Part shown: positions 7,768-16,545 of the stretch, piece after piece | How positions within the stretch are numbered: the first letter of the stretch is position 1 | Layout of the letters: each line of letters begins with the position of its first letter | Assembly (NCBI RefSeq): GCF_002584535.1 | Contig: NZ_NUOT01000002.1 | Span: 6,466-70,465 of the forward strand | Direction: 5' to 3' | DNA length: 64,000 bases | From: Bacillus cereus | GTDB lineage: Bacteria; Bacillota; Bacilli; Bacillales; Bacillaceae_G | Made by a program: the position numbers and the translations under genes | Notes under the pieces: generated by a model | Seen by the model: only the letters and a program-made list of their open reading frames with translations | Databases searched by the model: none | What the model was told of the DNA's origin: nothing

Positions 7768-8540
7768 TTTCTGCCGTCCTTTCTGTATATCCATGGTGCT
7801 GTTAGTCTTGCCATAAATTCTACAATAAAATACAAGAACAATGTGACCATGACAATAATTGCTGCGATACCAAATACACGAGCTGTTAAAAAGGATTTTG
7901 TTGCACGCGTAAGCATGACACCTAATCCTTCACTCGCACCAAGCCACTCCCCAATAATTGCTCCCATCACACTATATGTAACAGCTATTTTTAGTCCTGA
8001 GAAAAAATACGGGAGCACAGCTGGGAATTTTACCTTCTGATAGATTTGCCATTTCGACGCTCGCATTGTTTGTAGTAACTTGAGCATATTTTTATCTACT
8101 GTTTGAAAACCTTCTAAAATACTAAGAGCAATTGGAAAGAAACAAACAAGAATAACGACCATCACCTTTGGAAGCATGCCATATCCAAACCAAATAATAA
8201 ATAAAGGTGCTAGCACGACAATCGGAATGGTTTGTGAAATAACGAGTAACGGATTAATTAACAAACGAAACAATGGAATAACGTCCATAATAATTGCAAT
8301 ACTCGTTCCAAGTAAAATCGCAAAGAATAATCCGATGATAACTTCTTGCAATGTTTGTATTATATTTGGTAGTAATAAATCCTTCATTCCAATCAGTTCC
8401 TGTACAATAGCAGAAGGTTTAGGCAAAATCCACTGTTCAATTTGAAATAATGAAACAGATCCTTCCCATATGGCAATGAGAAGGATTAGCCAAAGCGCTG
8501 TAATTGTTATATTAGATCGTTTCTGGTTTTTCATATTCAT
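7764..8540 (-). CDS. thiX: ABC transporter permease for thiamin precursor (ThiX-like)
   Basis: A permease of about 258 residues with six hydrophobic segments and the BPD_transp_1 cytoplasmic loop (TMRASKWQIYQKVKFPAVLP, about residues 155-174) that contacts the ATPase. The family imports small aromatic or sulfonated compounds; the neighbours make a thiamin precursor the likely cargo. The start at 8540 follows a weak GGAAG site and overlaps the upstream gene by 29 bases; starts at 8534 or 8567 remain possible. Confidence 0.85.
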   Translation of the reverse strand: MNMKNQKRSNITITALWLILLIAIWEGSVSLFQIEQWILPKPSAIVQELIGMKDLLLPNIIQTLQEVIIGLFFAILLGTSIAIIMDVIPLFRLLINPLLVISQTIPIVVLAPLFIIWFGYGMLPKVMVVILVCFFPIALSILEGFQTVDKNMLKLLQTMRASKWQIYQKVKFPAVLPYFFSGLKIAVTYSVMGAIIGEWLGASEGLGVMLTRATKSFLTARVFGIAAIIVMVTLFLYFIVEFMARLTAPWIYRKDGRK

Positions 8541-8832
8541 CACGGTACTTCCAAACTTTCTCATCAATCGTTACACCAGTGCTTGGACGATAATGAATTT
8601 TAATAGACGTAATCACTTCTTCTGCCCCAGCATCAACACAAGCTTGTTGTGCACGTTTGATCACGTCGAGAAGCACATCTAATTCTCCTTCTAGCGTTGT
8701 TTCCATCGCACCTACTTCATAACGAACACCAGATTGTTGTACGACTTCAATTGCTTTATCAACAACGGCATACACATCTTTCGTTTTTGCTTGTGGTACG
8801 ACTGAAAATGAAATGGTAACTTGTTGTGACAT
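8512..8832 (-). CDS. thiamine-binding MTH1187/YkoF-type protein (DUF77)
   Basis: A 106-residue cytoplasmic protein of the MTH1187 family, a ferredoxin-like fold that binds thiamin or its pyrimidine part in characterised relatives. The pattern is typical: strand VTISFSVVPQ, helix VYAVVDKAIEVVQQSG, then the family's YEVGAMETTLEGELDVLL and a final strand SIKIHYRP. It is the first gene after the TPP riboswitch and overlaps the permease gene. It may buffer imported ligand or sense it; the precise role is not known from sequence. Confidence 0.85.
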   Translation of the reverse strand: MSQQVTISFSVVPQAKTKDVYAVVDKAIEVVQQSGVRYEVGAMETTLEGELDVLLDVIKRAQQACVDAGAEEVITSIKIHYRPSTGVTIDEKVWKYRDEYEKPETI

Positions 8833-8861
8833 ACTAAAATCCCCCTTGCAAAATATGTTTT

Positions 8862-8904
8862 GTAAAAAGAAAAGGCTTTCCCACGAAATACGTAGGAAAG
8901 CCTT
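8862..8904 (-). terminator. expression-platform terminator of the first TPP riboswitch
   Basis: Stem AAGGCTTTCC / GGAAAGCCTT followed by TTCTTTTT on the minus strand, between the aptamer and the first gene of the thiXYZ operon. Confidence 0.8.
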
Positions 8905-8950
8905 GCATGCAAGTTATTATACAATAACATCTGCTTACATCACTTTAAGT

Positions 8951-9029
8951 AACTCCCTACGCTGGCATTATCCAGATCAGGTTGAGGGTCGATGCTCACT
9001 TACATCCTCTCAGCCAATTGGCTCCCCGG
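8951..9029 (-). ncRNA. TPP riboswitch (THI element) of the thiXYZ operon
   Basis: The minus strand contains the conserved TPP aptamer blocks in order: GGGGAGCC, GGCTGAGAGGATG, GACCCTCAACCTGATCTGG and ATAATGCCAGCGTAGGGAG. A terminator follows, so TPP binding should stop transcription before the transporter genes. Confidence 0.95.
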
Positions 9030-9271
9030 TTTTAATTCGTTTTCATTGTAGCATGATTTATTTTTTCAAACAAACAAATCACATTTTTTCATCACTTTAC
9101 ACTTAATTTTCTTGAAATAATGTCACAAAATGTAGTGAATGTTACTTTTTACGTGTTATATAATAAAAAAGGTTTATATAACAACTTTCTCTTTGTTTAA
9201 TTTAATAATTATCAGTTGAATTTAAATTATTCAAAAATATCTTACCATATGAATTTCGGAGGTAGTTTATC

Positions 9272-10585
9272 ATGTTTTGGCTACAATTTCTTACCTTGCT
9301 TCTCTGTATTTTTATCGGTGCACGCCTTGGTGGAGTTGGACTAGGAGTAATGGGCGGAGTTGGTATGGCAATACTCGTATTTGTCTTCCACTTACAACCA
9401 ACAGCTCCTCCTATTGACGTTATGCTGATGATTTTAGCAGTCATTACAGCTGCGGGTGCCCTGCAAGCTGCGGGTGGAATGGATTATCTTGTCCATCTTG
9501 CAGAAAAAGCACTACGTAAAAATCCAAAGCGCATTACATTCTTTGCTCCTATTGTAACTTATTTATTTACGTTATGTGCTGGAACTGGTCACGTTGCCTA
9601 TTCTGTACTTCCTGTTATCGCAGAAGTATCACGAGAGTCAGGAATTAGACCGGAACGCCCAATGTCCATTGCCGTAATCGCTTCACAACAGGCAATCACA
9701 GCAAGCCCAATCTCAGCTGCAACTGTGGCCCTATTAGCGATGCTAGCTGATTATAAAATTACATTGTTAGATATTTTAAAAGTAAGTATTCCTTCTACTT
9801 TTATCGCTTGCATGCTAGCTGCTTTCGTTGCAAGCAAAATGGGTAAAGAGTTAAATGAAGACCCAGAATACTTAAAACGATTGAAAGAAGGCATGATTCC
9901 GAAACTTGAAGAAAAGAAAGAATTTATCGGTGCAAAAGGTGCCAAGTTATCTGTTATTCTTTTCTTATTCGCTACACTTTTTGTTGTCCTTCTTGGTTCA
10001 TTCGAAGCACTTCGTCCAGGATGGATGGTAGATGGAAAATTAGTTCGTCTTTCAATGCCAAATACAATTGAAATGGTTATGCTTACAATTGCTGCTCTTA
10101 TTATTATCTTCTGTAAACCAAATGTAGAAAGCATTGTATCTGGTAATGTCTTTAAAGCAGGCGCTACAGCTGTTGTTGCAATCTTCGGTATCGCTTGGAT
10201 GGGAGACACATTCTTCAACGGAAACTTAAATACGATTCAAGGATCGATTCAACACTTAGTAACAAGTGCACCATGGTTATTCGCTATTGCATTATTTATT
10301 CTATCTATTTTACTGTATAGTCAGGCAGCAACAGTACGTGCGTTAGTGCCACTTGGATTATCACTTGGTATTTCACCAGCACTTCTTATTGCGATGTTTC
10401 CTGCAGTAAACGGATATTTCTTCATTCCGAACTACGGAACAATTGTTGCTGCGATTAACTTTGATCGCACAGGAACAACACGTATTGGTAAATATGTATT
10501 AAATCATAGTTTTATGATTCCTGGTTTGGTTGCAACATTTACCTCCATCGGAATTGGAATGCTACTCATTTCAATTATGTTTTAA
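9272..10585 (+). CDS. anaerobic C4-dicarboxylate transporter, DcuA/DcuB family
   Basis: A 437-residue inner-membrane carrier with about ten to twelve hydrophobic segments and the length of E. coli DcuA/DcuB. Recognisable family stretches are GGMDYLVHLAEKALRKNPK (about residues 69-87), CAGTGHVAYSVLPVIAEV (about 108-125), ITASPISAATVALLAML and the C-terminal FDRTGTTRIGKYVLNHSF. Dcu proteins exchange fumarate, succinate, malate or aspartate. The motifs look closer to DcuA. GGAGG lies before the ATG. It is monocistronic with a terminator after it, convergent with ilvA. Confidence 0.88.
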   Translation: MFWLQFLTLLLCIFIGARLGGVGLGVMGGVGMAILVFVFHLQPTAPPIDVMLMILAVITAAGALQAAGGMDYLVHLAEKALRKNPKRITFFAPIVTYLFTLCAGTGHVAYSVLPVIAEVSRESGIRPERPMSIAVIASQQAITASPISAATVALLAMLADYKITLLDILKVSIPSTFIACMLAAFVASKMGKELNEDPEYLKRLKEGMIPKLEEKKEFIGAKGAKLSVILFLFATLFVVLLGSFEALRPGWMVDGKLVRLSMPNTIEMVMLTIAALIIIFCKPNVESIVSGNVFKAGATAVVAIFGIAWMGDTFFNGNLNTIQGSIQHLVTSAPWLFAIALFILSILLYSQAATVRALVPLGLSLGISPALLIAMFPAVNGYFFIPNYGTIVAAINFDRTGTTRIGKYVLNHSFMIPGLVATFTSIGIGMLLISIMF

Positions 10586-10590
10586 CATAT

Positions 10591-10628
10591 AAAAGCACAA
10601 ATTTTTTTCGAATAAAGTTTGTGCTTTT
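10591..10628. terminator. terminator between the dcu gene and ilvA
   Basis: AAAAGCACAAA / TTTGTGCTTTT inverted repeat directly after the transporter stop; A/T runs on both sides allow it to act in both directions. Confidence 0.7.
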
Positions 10629-10633
10629 TCATT

Positions 10634-10651
10634 TAATCAAACGTTTGTTTA
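10634..10651. repeat. third copy of the 18-bp palindrome TAATCAAACGTTTGTTTA
   Basis: Identical to the copies at 2423-2440 and 2468-2485, but here between two convergent genes rather than at an evident promoter. Confidence 0.6.
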
Positions 10652-10657
10652 AATTTT

Positions 10658-11866
10658 TCATTCAATAATTTCTACGTTATACCCTTTCTTTTCTATCCCA
10701 CTTAATACTTCTTCAATATGATTTTTATCCTTCGTCTCTAGCGATAAATGAAGCTGCGCATAACCTGGGAATACCTTTGTTCCAATCCGCTCTAAATGAA
10801 TATGCAACACGTTTGCTTCAAAACTTGTTACAATTTCCAGTAAGTGTTGCAAATGTCCTGGTTTATCTTTAATCATCGTTGCAATATGAACGAATCGCCC
10901 TGCTTCAACCATTCCATGTTCAATAATACGAGTAATGAAGTTTACGTCGACATTACCTCCGCTTAATATTGACACAACTTTCTTCTCTTTCACAGGTACT
11001 TTTTGATAAAGTAAAGCCGCTAATGAACTAGCACCCGATCCCTCTACTAATAGCTTATTGCGTTCAAGTAGCATTAGCATCGTTCGCGCTATTTCCATTT
11101 CATCCACACAAAAAATACCATCTACGTAACGCTCTACAAGCTGAAAAGTATGCTCTCCTGGCCTTTTCACCGCGATTCCATCTGCCATAGTTGGTGAAGA
11201 TTCTACTGTAATTACTTTCTTTTCTTCGATAGATTGCTTCATACCTGGACAGGCAAGTGCTTGTACACCATATATTTTCACCGATGGCTTTTGCTCTTTA
11301 ATCGCCATCGCAACACCTGCGATTAAGCCCCCGCCTCCAATAGGACAAATAACAGCTTCTACATCATCAAGCTGCTGCAAGATTTCTAAGCCTACGGTAC
11401 CCTGACCCGCAATCACCGCTTCATCATCAAACGGATGAACAAATTTCGCTCCCGTTTGTTCTTTCAAGTCTAGCGCATAAGCTAAAGCATCATCAAATAC
11501 ATCCCCTTGTAATTCCACATGTGCACCATATCGCTTCGTCGCCAACACTTTACTAAGCGGTGCACCTTTTGGCATCACAATCGTGCAAGGAATGCCAAGC
11601 ATATTACTAGAATAGGCGACTCCTTGGGCATGATTTCCAGCTGACGCAGCAATGACTCCATTCTCCATTTCACCTTTATCAAGAGAAACCATCTTATTAT
11701 AAGAACCACGCACCTTAAAAGAACCCGTCTTTTGCAAATTTTCCAGTTTTAAATACACTTCATTCTTTGATAATTCACTAAATGTACTTGAATAATCTAG
11801 TGGTGTCATATGTACAATGCCTTTCATTTTCTCATGAGCAGCTATAATGTCTTGTAAAGAAATCAT
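10658..11866 (-). CDS. ilvA: threonine ammonia-lyase with C-terminal ACT domain
   Basis: A 402-residue PLP enzyme that deaminates L-threonine to 2-oxobutanoate and ammonia. The PLP lysine is in KTGSFKVRGS (Lys51), the substrate loop in ASAGNHAQGVAYS (about 75-87) and the phosphate-binding glycines in PIGGGGLIAG (about 180). The last 75 residues form a single ACT-like domain, the layout of the shorter TdcB-like class rather than the long biosynthetic IlvA with two regulatory repeats. GGAGG before the ATG at 11866 fixes the start; 18 codons of an upstream extension lack a signal. It stands alone. Confidence 0.9.
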   Translation of the reverse strand: MISLQDIIAAHEKMKGIVHMTPLDYSSTFSELSKNEVYLKLENLQKTGSFKVRGSYNKMVSLDKGEMENGVIAASAGNHAQGVAYSSNMLGIPCTIVMPKGAPLSKVLATKRYGAHVELQGDVFDDALAYALDLKEQTGAKFVHPFDDEAVIAGQGTVGLEILQQLDDVEAVICPIGGGGLIAGVAMAIKEQKPSVKIYGVQALACPGMKQSIEEKKVITVESSPTMADGIAVKRPGEHTFQLVERYVDGIFCVDEMEIARTMLMLLERNKLLVEGSGASSLAALLYQKVPVKEKKVVSILSGGNVDVNFITRIIEHGMVEAGRFVHIATMIKDKPGHLQHLLEIVTSFEANVLHIHLERIGTKVFPGYAQLHLSLETKDKNHIEEVLSGIEKKGYNVEIIE

Positions 11867-12112
11867 GTTGTCGCCTCCGAAACAATATATGTTCATACAC
11901 GTTAGTTTGAGCGGCACCAATGTTTTTATGCTGAAAAGTAAAACTTTAATCCGTGGAATTGCTTCCCCTGACTATTTCTATCTCATGAATTAAAATTTTG
12001 TTGAACATCGATCTCTCACTTCACCGCCTTGTTTTCCAAAAAAATGTAAGATAAGAATATTAATGCACCAAAATTCCTGCTAAAACCCTTACTTCTGTAA
12101 AAACTACATACA

Positions 12113-12874
12113 TCAAATATGAAATGTATAGTACCTTTGTAATTGAAAAACCTTTACCGCAATATAACCACATAATAAAGCTGTATCTTCAATGACTCCT
12201 TGAATTGCCATTGAGATTTTCAATATAAATTCTTCATAGCTGCCTCTTTTAAAAGATATAGAACTAAGAGCGTCTTTAATTAGACCTCTTCTTTGGTCTA
12301 AGGCAACTTGTAAAACCGCTTGAACCCAAACAGCAAAAGCAGGTGCCTCTTGAATAATTGGTTGTGCAATATAATACCCCATACCTGGCTGAATATCTTC
12401 ATCTACTGCCATTACAAGCTGTTTTTCTCTTTCTCTCACATACCCTGAATAACTACCTTCAAAAGTTCGAATAATATGTAATAATTCATCTATTTTTCCG
12501 TCTCTTGTCACCAAATCTGCTTCTAGCATGCAGAGCGTTCCCATAAAGTCAAATACTACTTGTTCTCCCCATGACTGTAATATATATATCGCATTTGTTG
12601 CCGCTTCTTCTAATGATTCAGCCTCTTGAACTTTTTCATTTAATTCTTCTACTAACGGTTCTGCTTGAATCCATTCCCCTGTGTATCGGTGTAAATACCA
12701 AAATAAACCCATCCATACATTTTCATATAGATAATTAACTTCTCGCACAACCTCTGGTCTTAAAGACTGATTCTCCACTGAATCCCCTTCGAATAATTGC
12801 TGTACAATTTCTTCTATATTATCTGGATTACTTTTTAATGCATCATCTATTTTTATAATGTCATGCTTAATCAA
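12113..12874 (-). CDS. hypothetical protein, third gene of the WXG100-toxin-like cassette
   Basis: A 253-residue acidic protein with no signal peptide and a mostly helical profile. A TTG start at 12874 is supported by GGGAGGGAG just upstream. It lies 17 bases after the membrane protein gene and shares its strand and probably its transcript with the WXG100-domain gene. It contains a moderately hydrophobic C-terminal part (IQGVIEDTALLCGYIAVKVF, about residues 222-241) that may associate with membrane. I do not recognise the family. In such cassettes an additional gene may encode a chaperone or immunity factor, which is only inferred here. Confidence 0.65.
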   Translation of the reverse strand: MIKHDIIKIDDALKSNPDNIEEIVQQLFEGDSVENQSLRPEVVREVNYLYENVWMGLFWYLHRYTGEWIQAEPLVEELNEKVQEAESLEEAATNAIYILQSWGEQVVFDFMGTLCMLEADLVTRDGKIDELLHIIRTFEGSYSGYVREREKQLVMAVDEDIQPGMGYYIAQPIIQEAPAFAVWVQAVLQVALDQRRGLIKDALSSISFKRGSYEEFILKISMAIQGVIEDTALLCGYIAVKVFQLQRYYTFHI

Positions 12875-12891
12875 ATTTCTCCCTCCCTAAA

Positions 12892-13509
12892 TTAAAACCC
12901 ATTAAATTTTGGATTGCCCTTTCCAAAAGCATCAAAATTCGGATGATCAATTTTATAATGTGTAGCTTGAAAAAACATTGAGAGTAATAAAAGTCCCACC
13001 GATAATATTCCTAATACAATTCCACCGCCTACATGTTCTCCATATCTTCCCTGCAGCTCTGTATTTAAAAAATGTCCCGCAAACCCTGCAGTCCCACCCC
13101 CTAAAAAACCTAATCCATAAATAATTTTTCCAATTACTGTTTTAGGATTTATTGCTTCTTTTAAAATAATTTCCCGGAATTTATAACCTATTATTTTACA
13201 TATCAGAAAACACCCTACCATTCCAACACCAATTTCCCACATACTTCCCCATCTATACCACGTTGCCATCAAAGTAAATATGCAAGATAAATCAAACTGA
13301 ATAATACCAAAATAAATTCGCCAACCTAAATACTTCTCCCACTTAAATACATAAGAAAGTACAGCTAACAAAAAGTTTAAAAGCAAGCCAGAAATAACAT
13401 ATAACATACTATCCGGCCATGTAACTAAACATGCACACCCAAAAACGAACGGAAAAAAAACACTATAATAAATCCCTTTATATAGCCTTATATCTTTTTT
13501 TGTGTTCAA
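12892..13509 (-). CDS. polytopic membrane protein, candidate immunity partner of the WXG100-domain protein
   Basis: A 205-residue integral membrane protein with about six hydrophobic segments (for example SMLYVISGLLLNFLLAVLSY, about 29-48, and GIVLGILSVGLLLLSMFF near 165-182) and a Gly-rich loop LGFLGGGTAGFAGHFL. It starts with TTG, with GGAAGTG just upstream. It begins 35 bases after the stop of the WXG100-domain gene. Size and topology recall the membrane immunity proteins (DUF443, TsaI) of the staphylococcal toxin TspA, but I see no clear sequence match, so the role is inferred from context. Confidence 0.65.
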   Translation of the reverse strand: MNTKKDIRLYKGIYYSVFFPFVFGCACLVTWPDSMLYVISGLLLNFLLAVLSYVFKWEKYLGWRIYFGIIQFDLSCIFTLMATWYRWGSMWEIGVGMVGCFLICKIIGYKFREIILKEAINPKTVIGKIIYGLGFLGGGTAGFAGHFLNTELQGRYGEHVGGGIVLGILSVGLLLLSMFFQATHYKIDHPNFDAFGKGNPKFNGF

Positions 13510-13543
13510 ATTTTCACTTCCCTATATACGTTATATAAATCTT

Positions 13544-14683
13544 TCAAGAGAAGATTGAGATTACGGATTTTCCAATTGAATTTCCAATTCCTTTTACTTT
13601 ATCTGAAATCGAATTTCCAACATTTTTTATAACTGCTGATGAACCTTTTAGAAAATCATTTACTCCTTTTTTAACAGTATTATCTATAAAGTTTCCTACC
13701 CCTCCAGAAGATAGGATATAGCTGGCACCTAAACCAACCAAGAAACCAACTGCTGTTCCAACCCCTGGAATTACAGAGCCAATTGTTGCCCCCATCAAGG
13801 CCCCTGATGCTGCAGTTGCAGCTGCCCCAGCAGCTACAGATACGGCTGCTCTGCCTAAATCCACAGTAAGTGCAGATGCATATTCAGTACTTAGTAAGCC
13901 TTTTCCATTAGACAAATATTCTTTTGTTGTACCACCTACAGTTAATAAGGTCCCAAATAAACCTTTCCCTTTCATAATATTTTTTATCGCTTCTACACTT
14001 TTACCTTTTTTAAACAGACTCGTTACATCAAAACTTTCTTTTAACGCACCTTTCACACCATTTCCCAAACTATAATATTTTCCTACTTTTGTATTATCAT
14101 AGTTATATCTTGTCCCATTTAAACCAGATGTTTTCTTCCACCCTAAATACTGCCTATCTACTATTTTTAGAAAAAACCCTGCACTTTTCTTTAATTTTCC
14201 TCCATCTGAAAATCCAGTAAATGGTCTTTTTTGCCCATATAAGTATGTTTTTCCCTTCACAGCATCCGGCTTTATCTTTAAGCCTTTCGCAATTGAACCA
14301 TATCCAGGTATAATCACTTTATAGTAGGCACCACTTAATGTTTTATATAATTTCCCTAAACCTAACGCATTATCTGCATTTAAATTAGAAATGCCCTTAC
14401 TTTTCTGCTGTGAAAGTGCCCCTTCTCTATCTGCTTTCTCAAACTCTTCAGCCTTCTGTCTTAGTTTATCTCCGAGCTCATAATATTGCTTACTAATATT
14501 TTTAGCCACAGTAGAAGCTTGTTGCATTTCATGTTCAATCCGACTCCTTACCTTTACTTCCCATTGTATTTGGGCATACGAACTTCGAAGTTGTCCATCT
14601 GTTTGTTCGATAAAGTAAGCAAACTCCTGTATCTTCTTTGCTAACTGATATAATTTCTCTGGTGTTACTATAATTTTTGTCAT
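13544..14683 (-). CDS. WXG100-domain protein with glycine-rich hydrophobic C-terminus, putative type VII secretion effector
   Basis: A 379-residue protein. Residues 1-95 form a WXG100-like helical hairpin (TPEKLYQLAKKIQEFAYFIE; turn IQWEV with Trp kept but Gly replaced by Val). The second helix contains YELGD, matching the YxxxD/E type VII export signal. A basic, Gly/Lys/Tyr-rich middle follows. Residues 280-335 are a Gly/Ala hydrophobic hairpin (AAGAAATAASGALMGATIGS, PGVGTAVGFLVGLGASYIL), suited to membrane insertion. No nuclease or lipase motif is visible. The following membrane protein could confer immunity. The ATG at 14683 is chosen with AAGGTGA upstream. No secretion machinery lies in this window. 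Confidence 0.75.
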   Translation of the reverse strand: MTKIIVTPEKLYQLAKKIQEFAYFIEQTDGQLRSSYAQIQWEVKVRSRIEHEMQQASTVAKNISKQYYELGDKLRQKAEEFEKADREGALSQQKSKGISNLNADNALGLGKLYKTLSGAYYKVIIPGYGSIAKGLKIKPDAVKGKTYLYGQKRPFTGFSDGGKLKKSAGFFLKIVDRQYLGWKKTSGLNGTRYNYDNTKVGKYYSLGNGVKGALKESFDVTSLFKKGKSVEAIKNIMKGKGLFGTLLTVGGTTKEYLSNGKGLLSTEYASALTVDLGRAAVSVAAGAAATAASGALMGATIGSVIPGVGTAVGFLVGLGASYILSSGGVGNFIDNTVKKGVNDFLKGSSAVIKNVGNSISDKVKGIGNSIGKSVISIFS

Positions 14684-14849
14684 CTTGGCAATCACCTTTT
14701 TTCAAAAAAGATAGAATAATCAGTTTTAACAAACCGATTATATCATACCATTTTTTTCATTTCCATAAAAAGGAATAATATAATGATATACAATTTCATA
14801 TATGTATTAAAATGACACTCGCGCTCTCAAAATAGCTCATTATTATATA

Positions 14850-14882
14850 AGAAAAGCAGCTTATTTCTTTTTAAGCTGCTTT
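14850..14882 (-). terminator. terminator of the thiM-thiE operon
   Basis: Stem AAGCAGCTTA / TAAGCTGCTT followed by TTTCTT on the minus strand, directly after the thiE stop. Confidence 0.75.
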
Positions 14883-14889
14883 CTCTTTC

Positions 14890-15543
14890 TTATTTATTTA
14901 CTTGTTCCATAAGTTTCTTCGTACTTTCATAAGGTGAATCTGCTAAACTTATCGCTGAAATAATGGACACTCCATCTGCCCCTGCCTCTATAACAGAAGC
15001 GGCGTTTTCAGTTGTAATTCCACCAATCCCAACAATTGGGATCGTAATTCCTGACTCTCTAAAATGACGCAACCCCTTCGTTCCTTGTACTGCTTTTGTA
15101 TCCTTTTTCGTGCTTGTTGGAAAGATAGGCCCTACTCCTAAATAATCCGCTCCGTTTGCAATCGCAAAACGCGCTTCTTCTATCGTATGGGCAGATACCC
15201 CAACAATTTTATCTCCCATTTTTTCACGAACGGATGTAATTCCTTCATCATCTTGGCCGACATGAACACCATCTGCATCTAATTCAATTGCTAATTCCAC
15301 ATCATCATTCACGATAAAAGGTACATCATATTCTTTACAAAGCATTTGTAGCTGCTTAGCAAAATGCACTCGTTCTTCTCCAGCTAAAGCTCCTTCACCT
15401 TTTTCACGAAATTGAAAAAGGGTCACTCCACCATCTAGCGCTTCTTTCGTAACTTGCAGTGGATCCTTTTGGCAGTTATTACTTCCCATAATAAAATAGA
15501 CTTGTAATAACTTAGATATTTGTTGTCTATCTATGCGTGGCAT
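14890..15543 (-). CDS. thiE: thiamine-phosphate synthase
   Basis: A 217-residue TIM-barrel enzyme that joins HMP pyrophosphate and thiazole phosphate to give thiamin phosphate. Conserved strands are visible: [11 protein letters not shown] (pyrophosphate side), [10 protein letters not shown] written in the sequence as [23 protein letters not shown] and PIVGIGGI near the C-terminus. The ATG at 15543 gives the usual family length; in-frame starts upstream overlap thiM. It follows thiM by 16 bases under the second TPP riboswitch. Confidence 0.93.
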   Translation of the reverse strand: MPRIDRQQISKLLQVYFIMGSNNCQKDPLQVTKEALDGGVTLFQFREKGEGALAGEERVHFAKQLQMLCKEYDVPFIVNDDVELAIELDADGVHVGQDDEGITSVREKMGDKIVGVSAHTIEEARFAIANGADYLGVGPIFPTSTKKDTKAVQGTKGLRHFRESGITIPIVGIGGITTENAASVIEAGADGVSIISAISLADSPYESTKKLMEQVNK

Positions 15544-15559
15544 TTCTCTCATCCCCCCC

Positions 15560-16369
15560 TTAGCGAACCCCTTCCACTTCTCCATATTGTTCAACATCAT
15601 TTGCAGTAACATTAGCTAGCTGATTCAAAAATTCAATTTGGAAACTCCCTGGGCCTTGCTCTACCGTTTTACTTGCAGCGATTTCTGCTGCTACACCATA
15701 AAATGTTAATGCAGCAACTGCCGCTTTCACATAATCTTTTTCAACTGCTGCGAATGCTCCCATTACAGAAGTTAATAAACAGCCTGTTCCTGTAACTTTC
15801 GTTAAAATCGGATGGCCGTTACGAATGATAACTGTTCGCTCACCATCTGTTACAACGTCTTCTTTTCCAGTAATCACCACCACTGTATCTAGTTCATCCG
15901 CTGCTTGTTTCGCAATTCCTACAACATCACCGTTTCCAGTTCCAGCATCGACGCCTTTAATTTCCCATTTCTCATTAATTACATTGGCAATTTCCGCTGC
16001 ATTTCCGCGAAGCATTGCTAATTTCACTTCACTCGGAATATATCTTGCTACTTCTGTTCGATAAGAAGTAGCCCCTGCGCCAACTGGATCAAATAATACT
16101 GGTACATGATGTGTATTTGCAGATTTTCCAGCAATGAGCATCGCTTCCACTTCTTCAGGACGAAGCGTACCCATATTTAGAACGAGCGCTCCTGCAATGC
16201 TAGCCATTTCTGCCACTTCTTCTTTTGCATACGCCATCACAGGTGATGCTCCTAATGCAAGTAAGCCATTGGCTGTAAAGTTTGTCACAACGACATTTGT
16301 AATATTATGCACAAGAGGATTAGCCCCTCTTACTGTTTCCACTACTTTTGCGATTTCTTGTATATTCAT
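15560..16369 (-). CDS. thiM: hydroxyethylthiazole kinase
   Basis: A 269-residue ribokinase-like enzyme that phosphorylates 4-methyl-5-hydroxyethylthiazole in thiamin salvage. The N-terminal [20 protein letters not shown], the metal/phosphate stretch [13 protein letters not shown] (about 94) and the anion-hole motif [12 protein letters not shown] (about 191-202) are intact. The ATG at 16369 lies 8-9 bases after AGGAG; an in-frame ATG three codons earlier is too close. It is the first gene after a TPP riboswitch and is co-transcribed with thiE. Confidence 0.93.
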   Translation of the reverse strand: MNIQEIAKVVETVRGANPLVHNITNVVVTNFTANGLLALGASPVMAYAKEEVAEMASIAGALVLNMGTLRPEEVEAMLIAGKSANTHHVPVLFDPVGAGATSYRTEVARYIPSEVKLAMLRGNAAEIANVINEKWEIKGVDAGTGNGDVVGIAKQAADELDTVVVITGKEDVVTDGERTVIIRNGHPILTKVTGTGCLLTSVMGAFAAVEKDYVKAAVAALTFYGVAAEIAASKTVEQGPGSFQIEFLNQLANVTANDVEQYGEVEGVR

Positions 16370-16404
16370 TCTCTTCATCTCCTAACTTAATAGTGGGAGA
16401 TACA

Positions 16405-16434
16405 CAAAAAGACACTTTGCGTATGCAAAGTGCC
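16405..16434 (-). terminator. expression-platform terminator of the second TPP riboswitch
   Basis: Stem GCACTTTGC / GCAAAGTGT, then TTTTTG on the minus strand, between aptamer and thiM. Confidence 0.8.
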
Positions 16435-16446
16435 TGAACATGTGCT

Positions 16447-16545
16447 GTTACACTCTCCCTACGCTGGCATTATCCAACAGGTTCTAATGGTCAACGACAG
16501 ATTAGTCGTACTCTCAGTCTGCATCCGCAAACTCCCATGTGTTCT
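16447..16545 (-). ncRNA. TPP riboswitch of the thiM-thiE operon
   Basis: The minus strand shows ATGGGAG, GACTGAGAG, an extended P3 arm TACGACTAATCTGTCG, GAACCTGTTGGATAATGCC and AGCGTAGGGAG in order, with a terminator downstream. The P3 arm is longer than in the first riboswitch in this window. Confidence 0.93.

Noticed and set aside
10658-11866. T-box or leader control of ilvA
   Set aside because: The region upstream of 11866 shows no T-box sequence, specifier hairpin or terminator.
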